Below are positions 41,451 to 49,611 of a DNA stretch of 64,000 bases, in pieces. The stretch's first letter is position 1. The number at the start of each line of letters is the position of its first letter. Source of the DNA: Exiguobacterium qingdaonense (GTDB lineage: Bacteria > Bacillota > Bacilli > Exiguobacteriales > Exiguobacteriaceae); the NCBI RefSeq assembly GCF_018617855.1, contig NZ_JACSKY010000003.1:1-64000 (forward strand), read 5' to 3'. A program made the translations under genes and the position numbers. The notes under the pieces were generated by a model, which made no database searches, was not told the DNA's origin, and saw nothing but the letters and a program-made list of their open reading frames with translations.

Positions 41451-42053
41451 ATGTTTCAACCACATACGCAATATCGAGATGAAGATTTCCGTGACGTAAC
41501 ACTCCGAGACGAAGAACTGTCACACGTCACGTTTGAGAACTGTCGCTTCACATACGTCGATGCGACGGAACTACAAACAGAACGCTGTCAGTTCATCAAC
41601 TGCGATTTCACCGACTCGAAATGGAATGCGTCCCGTCATGTCGGGAGTTCATTTTTGAACTGTCAGTTCCAGGGTGCCAATCTGTTCACGAGTGAGTTTG
41701 AACAATGTAAAATGACCGGTTCATCTTTCGAAGAAAGTCAGTTTGAAGGCGTCCGTGTAACGGAAGGGGACTGGTCGTTCGTCAACCTTCGTTACGTGTC
41801 GCTCAAAAAGGTGGATTGGTCCCACGTACGTTTAATTGAGGCGGACCTGTACGGTGCCGATTTGACTGAGACGGTTTGGCATCAGGCGGACTTGTCACGA
41901 GCGACACTGCAACATGCGGTGTGCCGTAGTGCCGACTTCAGAGGAGCCCTCGTCGATGGGGTTGATTTTTCGAACGTGACGTTACAGCAAACAAAACTAG
42001 ACGCGATGCAGGCAATCCAAGTCGCGCGCTCATTGGGGGCGATTGTAGAATGA
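41451..42053 (+). CDS. Pentapeptide-repeat protein (Qnr-like)
   Basis: A 200-residue right-handed quadrilateral beta helix. About 30 A(D/N)LXX-type repeats run through the sequence (for example CQFQGANLFTSEF, LIEADLYGADLTETVWHQADLSRATL, SADFRGALVDGVDFS). Length and repeat pattern match the Qnr/McbG group, which mimics DNA and can protect gyrase from quinolones. Most chromosomal homologues have other or unknown roles. Its end overlaps the next gene (ATGA). Confidence 0.9.
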   Translation: MFQPHTQYRDEDFRDVTLRDEELSHVTFENCRFTYVDATELQTERCQFINCDFTDSKWNASRHVGSSFLNCQFQGANLFTSEFEQCKMTGSSFEESQFEGVRVTEGDWSFVNLRYVSLKKVDWSHVRLIEADLYGADLTETVWHQADLSRATLQHAVCRSADFRGALVDGVDFSNVTLQQTKLDAMQAIQVARSLGAIVE

Positions 42054-42877
42054 AACCGGAACAAATCGTTGAACAGTTGGTTGCGTTCGCAAAAGAACGT
42101 GAATCCATCCGAACGGTCGTCTTGAACGGCTCGCTCATCAATCCGAACATCCGACCAGACCCGTATCAGGATGTCGATCTTGCCTTTTACGTGGAAGACG
42201 TTCAAGCGGTTGCGACCGATCGCTCATGGATCGACATGTTTGGAGAGGTCTTGATTATGCAGACACCTGAGACGTCTGATCCCGAACGACATGTGACGTT
42301 TTTAGTGCAATATGTGAGCGGACACCGCATTGATTTGACGATTCGAAGCGTAGCGCAACTTGAAGCGATGCTCGAAGCCGACTCGCTTAGTCAGATCGTA
42401 TTCGACCGAGATCATCATCCAGGTGTGACACCGTCAGACGACACATACCGTGTGACACGTCCATCTGCAGACGAGTATGCAGCTTGTTGGAATGAGTTTT
42501 GGTGGGTGTCGCTCTATGTCGTCAAAGGAATCAAACGACATCAGGTGCTATACGCGCTCGACCACCTCGACATCATGCGAAAGATGCTCCGTCAGATGAT
42601 GGGATGGAACATCGGCTATGCGACGGAATTCTCCGTGAATCTCGGGAAATCGGGCGACGGGATGCGCGACCACTTGCCAGAAGAATTGTGGGAGATGCTA
42701 GGGACGACGTATGCTTCGGCTGAGCTGAGCGCCATCGAAGACACCCACGACCGCCTGCAATCACTCTTCTTCTTTTGTGCACAACGTGTCGCCGAACAAG
42801 GCGACTTCATATTCCGAGAGGAAGAGGCGAGACGCGTCCGGTCTGCATGTGCATCACTTCGACATTCAAACGATTAA
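42050..42877 (+). CDS. Aminoglycoside 6-adenylyltransferase-like protein
   Basis: A 275-residue protein of the AadK/ANT(6) family. The nucleotidyltransferase motif reads LNGSLINPNIRPDPYQDVDLAFYV (near residues 24-47), with the Asp pair DVD retained but the usual Arg after GS replaced by Leu. VHR-type and DLTI elements (residues near 90-96) and FWWVSLYVVKGI-R-Q (near 148-163) follow the family. It shares four bases with the pentapeptide-repeat gene. Actual streptomycin modification is unproven. Confidence 0.82.
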   Translation: MKPEQIVEQLVAFAKERESIRTVVLNGSLINPNIRPDPYQDVDLAFYVEDVQAVATDRSWIDMFGEVLIMQTPETSDPERHVTFLVQYVSGHRIDLTIRSVAQLEAMLEADSLSQIVFDRDHHPGVTPSDDTYRVTRPSADEYAACWNEFWWVSLYVVKGIKRHQVLYALDHLDIMRKMLRQMMGWNIGYATEFSVNLGKSGDGMRDHLPEELWEMLGTTYASAELSAIEDTHDRLQSLFFFCAQRVAEQGDFIFREEEARRVRSACASLRHSND

Positions 42878-42894
42878 TGACGGCACAAGCCGGG

Positions 42895-42927
42895 AAACGC
42901 TTCTTATAGAGAAAGGAGCGTTTTTTT
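42895..42927 (+). terminator. Hairpin with T tract that includes a ribosome site
   Basis: AAACGCTTCTT (42895-42905) pairs with AAGGAGCGTTT (42913-42923) with one G-U pair, followed by seven T. It would terminate the nucleotidyltransferase transcript. Its 3' arm contains the AAGGAG ribosome site of the next small gene, whose ATG follows the T tract at once. Confidence 0.75.
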
Positions 42928-43080
42928 ATGAATCCATATACGACATTTATTGCCCTTTTAGTCGGAAGTCTTGTCCTATTTGTCGGCGTTCGTTTAAAGA
43001 AATGGCCAATCATTTTGGTTGCGATGCTTCCCCTTGGTCTCGTCGCATTTAATATGTTCTTACTCATTACTGGGCGTTAG
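42928..43080 (+). CDS. 50-residue two-helix membrane protein
   Basis: The frame MNPYTTFIALLVGSLVLFVG, then VRLKKWPIILVAMLPLGLVA and FNMFLLITGR encodes two membrane segments around a short basic loop. AAGGAG lies nine bases before the ATG. Codon use is like that of its neighbours, and the basic loop between helices places both ends outside. Function unknown. Confidence 0.65.
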   Translation: MNPYTTFIALLVGSLVLFVGVRLKKWPIILVAMLPLGLVAFNMFLLITGR

Positions 43081-43087
43081 GAGACAC

Positions 43088-43492
43088 TCACTCGTCTTTT
43101 TGATACATCGATTTGATGAAGAAGGCACTCGGTAACAAAATACCGATGGCGCCTTCGATGATAGCGAATAATCGGGTCAAACCTATCGGTAACAAATCAC
43201 CAAAACCAATGGATAGTAACGTGACCCCGCTGAAGTACAGGAGGTTTTCCCAAGTCGGTTCGACGGCATTCATGGATTCGAGTGAAGTGACGAGAATGAC
43301 TGAATCACGAGACAATGCATAATAAATCAATGTGAATCCTAACATGACACCGAATAGGCTGACGAACAACTGAGTAAACAATCTTCCATCAAATCCTGCT
43401 TGCTTGTACGTTCGACGTTTGAAAAACCAAAATACGTTCAAACTGATGAAGAGTAAGGCAATTGTCAATAAAATCGTATTCAATCTCAACAC
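43088..43492 (-). CDS. Small ion channel, two-segment K+ channel type
   Basis: A 134-residue protein with an extra N-terminal segment (4-24), an outer helix (about 42-62), a pore region LYFSGVTLLSIGFGDLLPIG (near 85-104) and an inner helix. The filter reads S-IGFGD instead of T-(V/I)G(Y/F)GD, with Ser-Ile in the first two places. No regulatory domain is attached. AAGGATGTG-like site precedes the ATG. Confidence 0.8.
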   Translation of the reverse strand: MLRLNTILLTIALLFISLNVFWFFKRRTYKQAGFDGRLFTQLFVSLFGVMLGFTLIYYALSRDSVILVTSLESMNAVEPTWENLLYFSGVTLLSIGFGDLLPIGLTRLFAIIEGAIGILLPSAFFIKSMYQKDE

Positions 43493-43563
43493 ATCCTTTT
43501 CACGTAAACAGGTTCATTTACCCATTCCCGTAACGAAGAATGGGAAACAGAATCGGAAAAGGT

Positions 43564-43591
43564 TTGCAATTGATGAAAAGATTGATAAAAT
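43564..43591 (+). promoter_or_regulatory. Promoter of the thiamine salvage operon
   Basis: TTGCAA (43564-43569), 16 bases, TAAAAT (43586-43591), followed after about 30 bases by the TPP aptamer. Confidence 0.6.
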
Positions 43592-43624
43592 GTGGTCGAA
43601 GACGACTGAATTTCATAATGTTTG

Positions 43625-43712
43625 CCACTAGGGGAGTCGCGTCACGCGGCTGAGATGGACAAGGTCCAGACCCTTTGAACCTGATCTAGTTCACGCTAGC
43701 GTAGGGAAGTGG
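43625..43712 (+). ncRNA. TPP riboswitch aptamer for tenA-thiM-thiD-thiE
   Basis: CCACTAGGGGAGTC opens P1/P2, followed by the invariant GCTGAGAT, GACCCTTTGAACCTGATCTAGTT and GCGTAGGGAAGTGG. All conserved blocks of the THI box are present. Confidence 0.97.
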
Positions 43713-43753
43713 GCGATACGACTCATATAGCTCCATCTAGATATGATTGTCCG

Positions 43754-43789
43754 AGACGCCGCTTCCGTTATGGGAGGCGGCGTCTTTTC
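43754..43789 (+). terminator. Expression-platform terminator of the tenA riboswitch
   Basis: AGACGCCGC (43754-43762) pairs with GCGGCGTCT (43777-43785), then TTTC. It lies between aptamer and the tenA ribosome site, consistent with TPP-triggered termination. Confidence 0.85.
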
Positions 43790-43811
43790 ACTTATATAAG
43801 GAGGGGTCACT

Positions 43812-44486
43812 ATGAAATTTACAGATCACTTACGTCAGGAAGCAGATGGGTTGTTTGAAGCAAGTTTTCATCATCCATTCGTCCGTTCGCTTGGAGAAGG
43901 CACGCTAGATGAGAAAAAGTTCAGACACTATGTCATGCAAGATTCCTATTATTTGAATCAATTTTCAAAAGTACAGGCAAAAGGAGCTACGCTCGCACCG
44001 ACGATGGAGCTCTCAAGCCGTTTTTTAACACATGCCTTACACACGATTGAGGCGGAGCTTGCACTTCATCGTGAGTTTTTCACGATGCTAAATGTGACGG
44101 ATGTCGAATTGGCGAACTTCGAACCGGCGCCGACCGCTTATGCGTATGCGCTCCATATGCAACAGGCAGGACCGACTCTCGGGGACGTGCTGGCATCGAT
44201 TCTTCCATGCTACTGGGTGTATTACGAGATTGGTGAACGTCTGAAAGACAAGCGTCCGGACCATCCGATTTATTCGGCCTGGATTGCGACATACGGCTCT
44301 GAATGGTTCCGCGAACTCGTAGAAGAACAGATTGATCGGTTGGATGAACTGGCTGGTCAAGCGACGGAAGAGGAACGTGTACGTTATACGAAACTGTTCT
44401 TGAAGAGTTGCTATTACGAAGTCGCTTTTTGGGAAATGGCGTGGACGCTTGAGTCGTGGACATTGTCGCAGGAGGTCAACCAATGA
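43812..44486 (+). CDS. tenA: Thiaminase II / aminopyrimidine aminohydrolase TenA
   Basis: A 224-residue TenA. The family patterns PFVRSLGEGTL (near residues 23-33), F-HYVMQDSYYL (near 37-48), the catalytic Cys in ILPCYWVYYEIG (near 134-145) and the C-terminal YYEVAFWEMAW are present. TenA hydrolyses degraded thiamine pyrimidines to hydroxymethylpyrimidine, feeding ThiD. First gene of the operon, with AAGGAGGGG before the ATG. The stop overlaps the thiM start. Confidence 0.95.
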   Translation: MKFTDHLRQEADGLFEASFHHPFVRSLGEGTLDEKKFRHYVMQDSYYLNQFSKVQAKGATLAPTMELSSRFLTHALHTIEAELALHREFFTMLNVTDVELANFEPAPTAYAYALHMQQAGPTLGDVLASILPCYWVYYEIGERLKDKRPDHPIYSAWIATYGSEWFRELVEEQIDRLDELAGQATEEERVRYTKLFLKSCYYEVAFWEMAWTLESWTLSQEVNQ

Positions 44487-45274
44487 GACATGAGATTTGG
44501 AACGAGATTCGACAGCAGGCTCCGTTGATTCACAACATCACGAACACGGTTGTGGCGAATTTTTCAGCGAATGGACTGCTCGCAATCGGCACCTCTCCAG
44601 TGATGGCAGACGCGATTGAAGAAGTGGCAGAGATGACATTCGTGAGCGATGCGCTCGTGTTAAATATCGGGACACTTGGAACGATGACCGAAGCCACGAT
44701 GATTCGTGCAGGGCAAGCGGCAAACGAGGCAGGATGCCCGATTGTACTCGACCCGGTCGGAGTGGGGGCGACATCATTTCGCCGAGATGTCATCGAGCGT
44801 ATTTTACGCCACGTCCGTGTCACGGTCATTCGAGGGAACGCAGGAGAGATTGCGACATTGATTGGTGTCGATTGGGCGGCTCGTGGTGTCGATGCGGGTG
44901 ACGGTGCATGCGAACCACGACAACTGGCACTTGAAGCCGCAAAACGATACGGATGTGTCGTGGCCGTGACTGGAAAAGAAGATATGGTCAGTGACGGACA
45001 TGTCGTCATGGAAGTCCGAGGTGGGACGAAACGGATGACTGAGACGACCGGTACAGGGTGTTTACTCAGTGCGGTCGTCGGAGCTTGTCTAGCCGTTGAA
45101 AAAAATGCGCTCAAGGCGACTGTGACTGCCATGTCAGGCTACGCCTATTGCGGGGAGCTAGCGAGTGAACGGGCGGAAGGGCCGGGAGACTTCCCGATTC
45201 ACTTTTTAAATGCACTCCATCAATTGGCACAGCATGCTATCCCGACGAATCGGATCGAGGTGACAACATCGTGA
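44483..45274 (+). CDS. thiM: Hydroxyethylthiazole kinase ThiM
   Basis: A 263-residue ribokinase-fold enzyme that phosphorylates the thiazole alcohol. PLIHNITNTVVANFSANGLLAIG (near residues 12-34) is the substrate region, LDPVGVGA the hinge, and ETTGTGCLLSAVVGA (near 190-204) the ATP-site anion hole with catalytic Cys. It accepts thiazole imported by ThiW. The ATG overlaps the tenA stop. Confidence 0.96.
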   Translation: MRHEIWNEIRQQAPLIHNITNTVVANFSANGLLAIGTSPVMADAIEEVAEMTFVSDALVLNIGTLGTMTEATMIRAGQAANEAGCPIVLDPVGVGATSFRRDVIERILRHVRVTVIRGNAGEIATLIGVDWAARGVDAGDGACEPRQLALEAAKRYGCVVAVTGKEDMVSDGHVVMEVRGGTKRMTETTGTGCLLSAVVGACLAVEKNALKATVTAMSGYAYCGELASERAEGPGDFPIHFLNALHQLAQHAIPTNRIEVTTS

Positions 45275-46110
45275 GACCTCAAGTGTTGACAATCGCAGGA
45301 TCTGATTCAGGAGGAGGCGCCGGTATTCAAGCTGACCTCAAAACGTTTCAAGAGCTCGGTGTGTTCGGGACGAGCGTGCTCACCGCCATCACAGCTCAGA
45401 ATACACTTGGGGTTCATGGGATTGAAGCCATTTCCTTGGAAATGATTAACCGGCAAATCGATGCGGTGGCGGATGATTTTGCCATCACCGCTTGTAAAAC
45501 CGGGATGTTGGCGGATGCGGAACGCATTGAAGTGGTGGCCAAAGCGCTTGCACGTTACGATTTCGATCATGTCGTCGTCGACCCTGTCATGGTGGCGAAA
45601 GGTGGGGCTTCCTTACTACAAGAAAGTGCAGTCGAAGCACTTCGTACGAAGTTATTGCCACAAGCGACCGTCGTGACCCCGAACATTCCTGAGGCAGAGG
45701 TGCTAGCTGGAATGGAGATTCGGACCGAGATGGATCGAATGAAAGCCGCTCAATTGATTCGGGGTCTTGGTGTCGATGTTGTCGTCATCAAAGGGGGACA
45801 TGCCGATGATACGGATGCCGTGGATCTCATTATGGCCGAATCTGAAGCCTTCCGCGTGAAAGCACCTCGAATTCAAACGAAAGATACGCACGGGACGGGA
45901 TGTACGTTCTCGGCCGCATTGACGGCTGAATTGGCGTATGGGAAGACGTTGCGTCAAGCGGTCGTGGATGCCAAACGATTCATCCATCAGGCGATTGCAC
46001 ACGGGCTATCAATTGGACAAGGTCATGGACCGACCAATCACTGGGGACATCGTTTAGCGAAAGAAGAGGTGATTACCATTGACGTCATGTACGAAACGAG
46101 CGCTCGCTAA
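45271..46110 (+). CDS. thiD: HMP/HMP-phosphate kinase ThiD
   Basis: A 279-residue kinase with TIAGSDSGGGAGIQADLKTF (near residues 6-25), the VVDPVMVAKGG strand and DTHGTGCTFSAALTAEL (near 208-224). It phosphorylates hydroxymethylpyrimidine twice, completing the pyrimidine branch from TenA. The GTG start overlaps the thiM stop. Confidence 0.96.
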   Translation: MRPQVLTIAGSDSGGGAGIQADLKTFQELGVFGTSVLTAITAQNTLGVHGIEAISLEMINRQIDAVADDFAITACKTGMLADAERIEVVAKALARYDFDHVVVDPVMVAKGGASLLQESAVEALRTKLLPQATVVTPNIPEAEVLAGMEIRTEMDRMKAAQLIRGLGVDVVVIKGGHADDTDAVDLIMAESEAFRVKAPRIQTKDTHGTGCTFSAALTAELAYGKTLRQAVVDAKRFIHQAIAHGLSIGQGHGPTNHWGHRLAKEEVITIDVMYETSAR

Positions 46111-46720
46111 GCAACTTCGCCTTTATTTCGTATGCGGGACGACCGATTCAAGTGACTTGGTCATGACGGTGGAAACGGCACTTCGATGTGGGGTGACATG
46201 TTTTCAATTTCGTGAAAAAGGTAAAGGTGCATTGTATGGAGATGAAAAAGAAGCGATGGCGAAAACGCTCCAACACTTATGTAGACGGGCGAATGTTCCA
46301 TTTATCGTCAACGATGACGTGGAATTGGCGCGATCGATTGGTGCGGATGGTGTGCATGTCGGCCAAGACGATTTGCCTGCCGAATGGGTTCGTCAACAGT
46401 TGGGACCTGATAAATGGTTAGGTGTCTCTGTCCATACGATGGAGGAAGCAAGTGCGGCTCTTCCGTTCGCAGATTATGTCGGGATCGGACCGATTCATGC
46501 AACAACAAGTAAGGCGGATGCAGGGCATGTGCGTGGCACGGAACTGATTCAACAGGTTCGTCGACACTATCCGCTGCTTCCGATTGTGGGGATCGGGGGC
46601 ATTCGTCCGGAACATGTACCGGCAATCATACATGATGGGGCGGACGGTGTTGCCGTCATCTCTGCCATCGCTTCTGCACCGGATGTAGCAGCAGCTACCC
46701 GGCGTTTCGCTTGTCTCTGA
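46079..46720 (+). CDS. thiE: Thiamine-phosphate synthase ThiE
   Basis: A 213-residue TIM barrel. FQFREKGKG (near residues 39-47) binds pyrophosphate, FIVNDDVELARSIGADGVHVGQDD (near 79-102) and the IGPIHATTSKAD loop (near 140-151) are complete, and the C-terminal GIGGI--EHVPAIIHDGADGVAVISAI closes the fold. It joins the pyrimidine and thiazole phosphates. The start is TTG 46079, eight bases after GAGGTG, overlapping thiD by 32 bases. Confidence 0.94.
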   Translation: MTSCTKRALAKQLRLYFVCGTTDSSDLVMTVETALRCGVTCFQFREKGKGALYGDEKEAMAKTLQHLCRRANVPFIVNDDVELARSIGADGVHVGQDDLPAEWVRQQLGPDKWLGVSVHTMEEASAALPFADYVGIGPIHATTSKADAGHVRGTELIQQVRRHYPLLPIVGIGGIRPEHVPAIIHDGADGVAVISAIASAPDVAAATRRFACL

Positions 46721-46744
46721 AATCAATGTTGAGGAGGAAGACAG

Positions 46745-47383
46745 ATGAACGTATTTGTAATCGGTGCAAACGGTCAAATTGGCCGTCAGTTTGTCGAAAA
46801 ATTACATGATGAAGGAAAGCATCAAGTGACTGCGATGGTGCGTAAAGAAGAGCAACTTGAGGATTTCAAGTCAAAAGGGTACAACGCCGTACTCGGTGAC
46901 CTCGAAGGTTCAGTGGAAGATTTACAGAAAGCCATCGATGGGATGGACGTCATCGTGTTCGCGGCTGGTTCTGGTGGAAGTACCGGCGCAGACAAGACGC
47001 TCTTGATTGACCTAGACGGTGCAGCGAAAAGTATCGAGGCGGCACAAGCGAACGGGAACATTAAGCATTTCGTCATGGTCAGTGCCTTGAAAGCTGAAGA
47101 TCGCTCGGCTTGGCCGGATTCGATGAGACCTTACTATGTGGCGAAGCATCATGCCGATCGTTTGCTAGAAGAGAGTGGGCTCACATACACGATTGTTCGT
47201 CCGGGGGCATTGACGGATGACGCAGGAACGGGCAAAGTGAACACGCAGTTCGAAGGAAGTGGCGAGGTCCCGCGTGAAGATGTGGCATCGTTCTTGGTAC
47301 ATGTGCTCCATGACCATTCGAATGCGCAGAACAAAGCGATTGATTTGATTAAAGGGGATATCCCGATTGAAGAAACATTATAA
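46745..47383 (+). CDS. NAD(P)-binding atypical SDR, YhfK-like
   Basis: A 212-residue protein with IGANGQIGRQFVEKL at the N-terminus and an Arg after the second strand (MVRKEEQ), favouring NADP. The GDLEGS, VFAAGSGGSTGADKT and PYYVAKHHADRLLEESGLTYTIVRPG segments match the NmrA/YhfK-type proteins. The reaction is unknown. GGAGG precedes the ATG. Confidence 0.85.
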   Translation: MNVFVIGANGQIGRQFVEKLHDEGKHQVTAMVRKEEQLEDFKSKGYNAVLGDLEGSVEDLQKAIDGMDVIVFAAGSGGSTGADKTLLIDLDGAAKSIEAAQANGNIKHFVMVSALKAEDRSAWPDSMRPYYVAKHHADRLLEESGLTYTIVRPGALTDDAGTGKVNTQFEGSGEVPREDVASFLVHVLHDHSNAQNKAIDLIKGDIPIEETL

Positions 47384-47392
47384 GCATGAAGG

Positions 47393-47420
47393 AACGGGAT
47401 ATGGACTATCCCGTTTTTTG
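47393..47420 (+). terminator. Terminator of the YhfK-like gene
   Basis: AACGGGAT (47393-47400) pairs with ATCCCGTT (47408-47415), then five or six T. Confidence 0.9.
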
Positions 47421-47488
47421 TCGCTTTGAAAGGGGAAAGAGAACAGAATGGCGAAATAGGGGATTACATTCAGTTAAGGAGGTTCCGC

Positions 47489-49054
47489 ATGACCGAGATG
47501 TTTCTTTATCTGGCGGTCTACTTAGTGCCGTCATTTTTACTCGGATTTTTAGCACTCGATGTCTTTCAACGTAATCCGAATAAAGTGGAGCATCGTTTGT
47601 TGAGCCTGTTTGTTTTCGGCTATTCGATGCTCTTCTTGGCAGAGTTTGTCCGTCATCTTTCACCGATTGAATATAGTCCGGCACTTATTACATATTGGTT
47701 TGGGAATGCCGGGATTCTCATTTTTGTTTTTTCCGTTCATTTTATGTTAAGTATCACAGGATTAGGCACGAAAGCGCCAAAATGGCTTTACCCGTGGGTC
47801 GTCTATTTACCATTGATTCCTGTCGTGCTGACGTACGTTCGAAGAGAAAACCTTACGAATAGTCAGCAGTTTGAGCAAGTGGGAGTTTGGATTTATCCTG
47901 AGTTCAATTCATCATATTTAATCACGCTGACGATCGGGAATATTTTTCACTTCCTGATTATTTGCCTTATTTTTTATGCATTACGAAAAACGAATCGAAG
48001 AGAACACCAACGAGTATTACGTATGCTTTTTTGGACGGCTATTGTCATCTTGTTGTGGGATATCGTCTTCGGTTATTTTCAATTCCGTGGATTCATGCCG
48101 CCTTATTCGTACATGTATGGGGGATTGGTTTGGGCGGTGGCACTCGTGATTGCCATGAACCGTTTGGATTTCTTGACCTCTTACGTAAAACGATACGGGA
48201 CACTTTATAATTTGAATCCATCTGCCATTCTTTTGATTGATCCTGAAGGCAATATAGAGAGTGCGAATCCAGCTGCACGTACCTTATTTCATACGGTGCG
48301 TGTCATGAATGAGCGTTTTGTCGATCTATTGCCAGAAAAGAAAAAAACGGAGTGGCTGGAACATTATAATCAACACTTCATCACGCGAAAAAAGTTTTTA
48401 GAGTTTGAAACGAAAATCATGACAAAATCGGGACAAGAGCGTTATGTCGTTATCGATGGGGATTTCGTCGACATCGATCGAACGATTCACGGAATGATTA
48501 TCATTCGTGATGTGCACTCGTTCAAAGAGGCCGAGCAAACAATCCGTTTCTTTGCCTATCATGATCCGCTTACGAAACTGGCAAATCGACGTGCGTTTTA
48601 TGAACGCGCCGATCATGCATTGCTTGATTCTGCGAGATTGTCTTTACTCATTATTGACTTAGACGGATTCAAAGCGGTGAACGATACGTACGGCCATCAA
48701 ATCGGAGACCACTTCTTGACACACTTAGGCGGATTGTTGGAAGCTTCGACTCGAGACGTCGGGTTGGCTTCCCGCGTCGGAGGCGATGAATTTTACATTT
48801 ACTTAGTCGATTTAACAGATTCTGAAGTGCTGGCATTTATTCACGAACTTCAGATGACGTTGAATCGAAATCCATTCAAAACCCCAGATTTGGCGATTCC
48901 AATTCGGGCAAGTATCGGGGTCAGTCACGCCCCTGACCAAGGGACCGATTTGGACAAGTTGATTCATAAAGCGGATCAGGCGATGTATCAAATCAAACAG
49001 AACGGAAAAAATGATTATGCGATTTATAATGAGGCGTTACATGGTCCGATGTAA
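47489..49054 (+). CDS. Membrane diguanylate cyclase (7TM-PAS-GGDEF)
   Basis: A 521-residue protein: seven N-terminal membrane segments (about 5-220, histidine-kinase-type 7TM region), a PAS domain (about 235-345) and a GGDEF domain (about 360-515). The catalytic motif is intact as RVGGDEF, with GGDEF at residues 431-435. The inhibitory RxxD site expected before it reads RDVG, so the last Asp is missing. It should make c-di-GMP in response to a membrane-sensed signal. AAGGAGG precedes the ATG. Confidence 0.92.
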   Translation: MTEMFLYLAVYLVPSFLLGFLALDVFQRNPNKVEHRLLSLFVFGYSMLFLAEFVRHLSPIEYSPALITYWFGNAGILIFVFSVHFMLSITGLGTKAPKWLYPWVVYLPLIPVVLTYVRRENLTNSQQFEQVGVWIYPEFNSSYLITLTIGNIFHFLIICLIFYALRKTNRREHQRVLRMLFWTAIVILLWDIVFGYFQFRGFMPPYSYMYGGLVWAVALVIAMNRLDFLTSYVKRYGTLYNLNPSAILLIDPEGNIESANPAARTLFHTVRVMNERFVDLLPEKKKTEWLEHYNQHFITRKKFLEFETKIMTKSGQERYVVIDGDFVDIDRTIHGMIIIRDVHSFKEAEQTIRFFAYHDPLTKLANRRAFYERADHALLDSARLSLLIIDLDGFKAVNDTYGHQIGDHFLTHLGGLLEASTRDVGLASRVGGDEFYIYLVDLTDSEVLAFIHELQMTLNRNPFKTPDLAIPIRASIGVSHAPDQGTDLDKLIHKADQAMYQIKQNGKNDYAIYNEALHGPM

Positions 49055-49096
49055 AGGGAACATAAAAATGGTTAATCATTGAGAGGAGGATGCGAT

Positions 49097-49546
49097 ATGT
49101 CAGAGAGACCGTTAGTGACGATGCGGACTGAAGGAGAGGCGGGAGGTGTCAAGACGACTGTTCGTGTAGGCGAGCACACTCCATTTGTCGTCGATGAACC
49201 GGAACGACTCGGTGGAACGAATATGGGACCAAACCCACTCGAATATCTTCTCGGTGCGCTGTCGTCTTGTACGACCATCATGATTGCTTACGTCGCCCAG
49301 GACTTGAGCTTTGAGTATGAAGGGGTCGAGTTTGGTACGGAAGGTACACTCGATCCGCGAGGTTTCCAAGGGATGGAAGGTGTGCGCACTTATTTTGAGT
49401 CGGTTCATATGAAAATCATACTCGACACGACCGAATCGGATGAGCGGATTGCGGAATTAAGGAAAGGTGTCGAGGCACGATGCCCAATCCATAATCTGAT
49501 GCATGCGGCAGATGTGACGATGACGGCAGAATGGGTTCGGAAATAA
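49097..49546 (+). CDS. OsmC/Ohr-family peroxiredoxin-like protein
   Basis: A 149-residue OsmC fold. The resolving and peroxidatic Cys lie in ALSSCTTIMIAY (near residue 60) and in VEARCPIHNLMH (near 128), both in the family positions, and NMGPNPLEYLLGAL fits the YhfA-like branch. It likely reduces organic hydroperoxides. GAGGAGG precedes the ATG. Confidence 0.88.
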   Translation: MSERPLVTMRTEGEAGGVKTTVRVGEHTPFVVDEPERLGGTNMGPNPLEYLLGALSSCTTIMIAYVAQDLSFEYEGVEFGTEGTLDPRGFQGMEGVRTYFESVHMKIILDTTESDERIAELRKGVEARCPIHNLMHAADVTMTAEWVRK

Positions 49547-49611
49547 AGGTGGGGGCAACCTCATCTTTTTTACATAATAAGAGGCGTAAACGAGGATGGA
49601 GGGGGAAACGG

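Noticed and set aside
44530-45132. 200-codon minus-strand frame opposite thiM
   Set aside because: It is a shadow of the kinase gene, rich in Ser/Thr/Pro from reversed codons.
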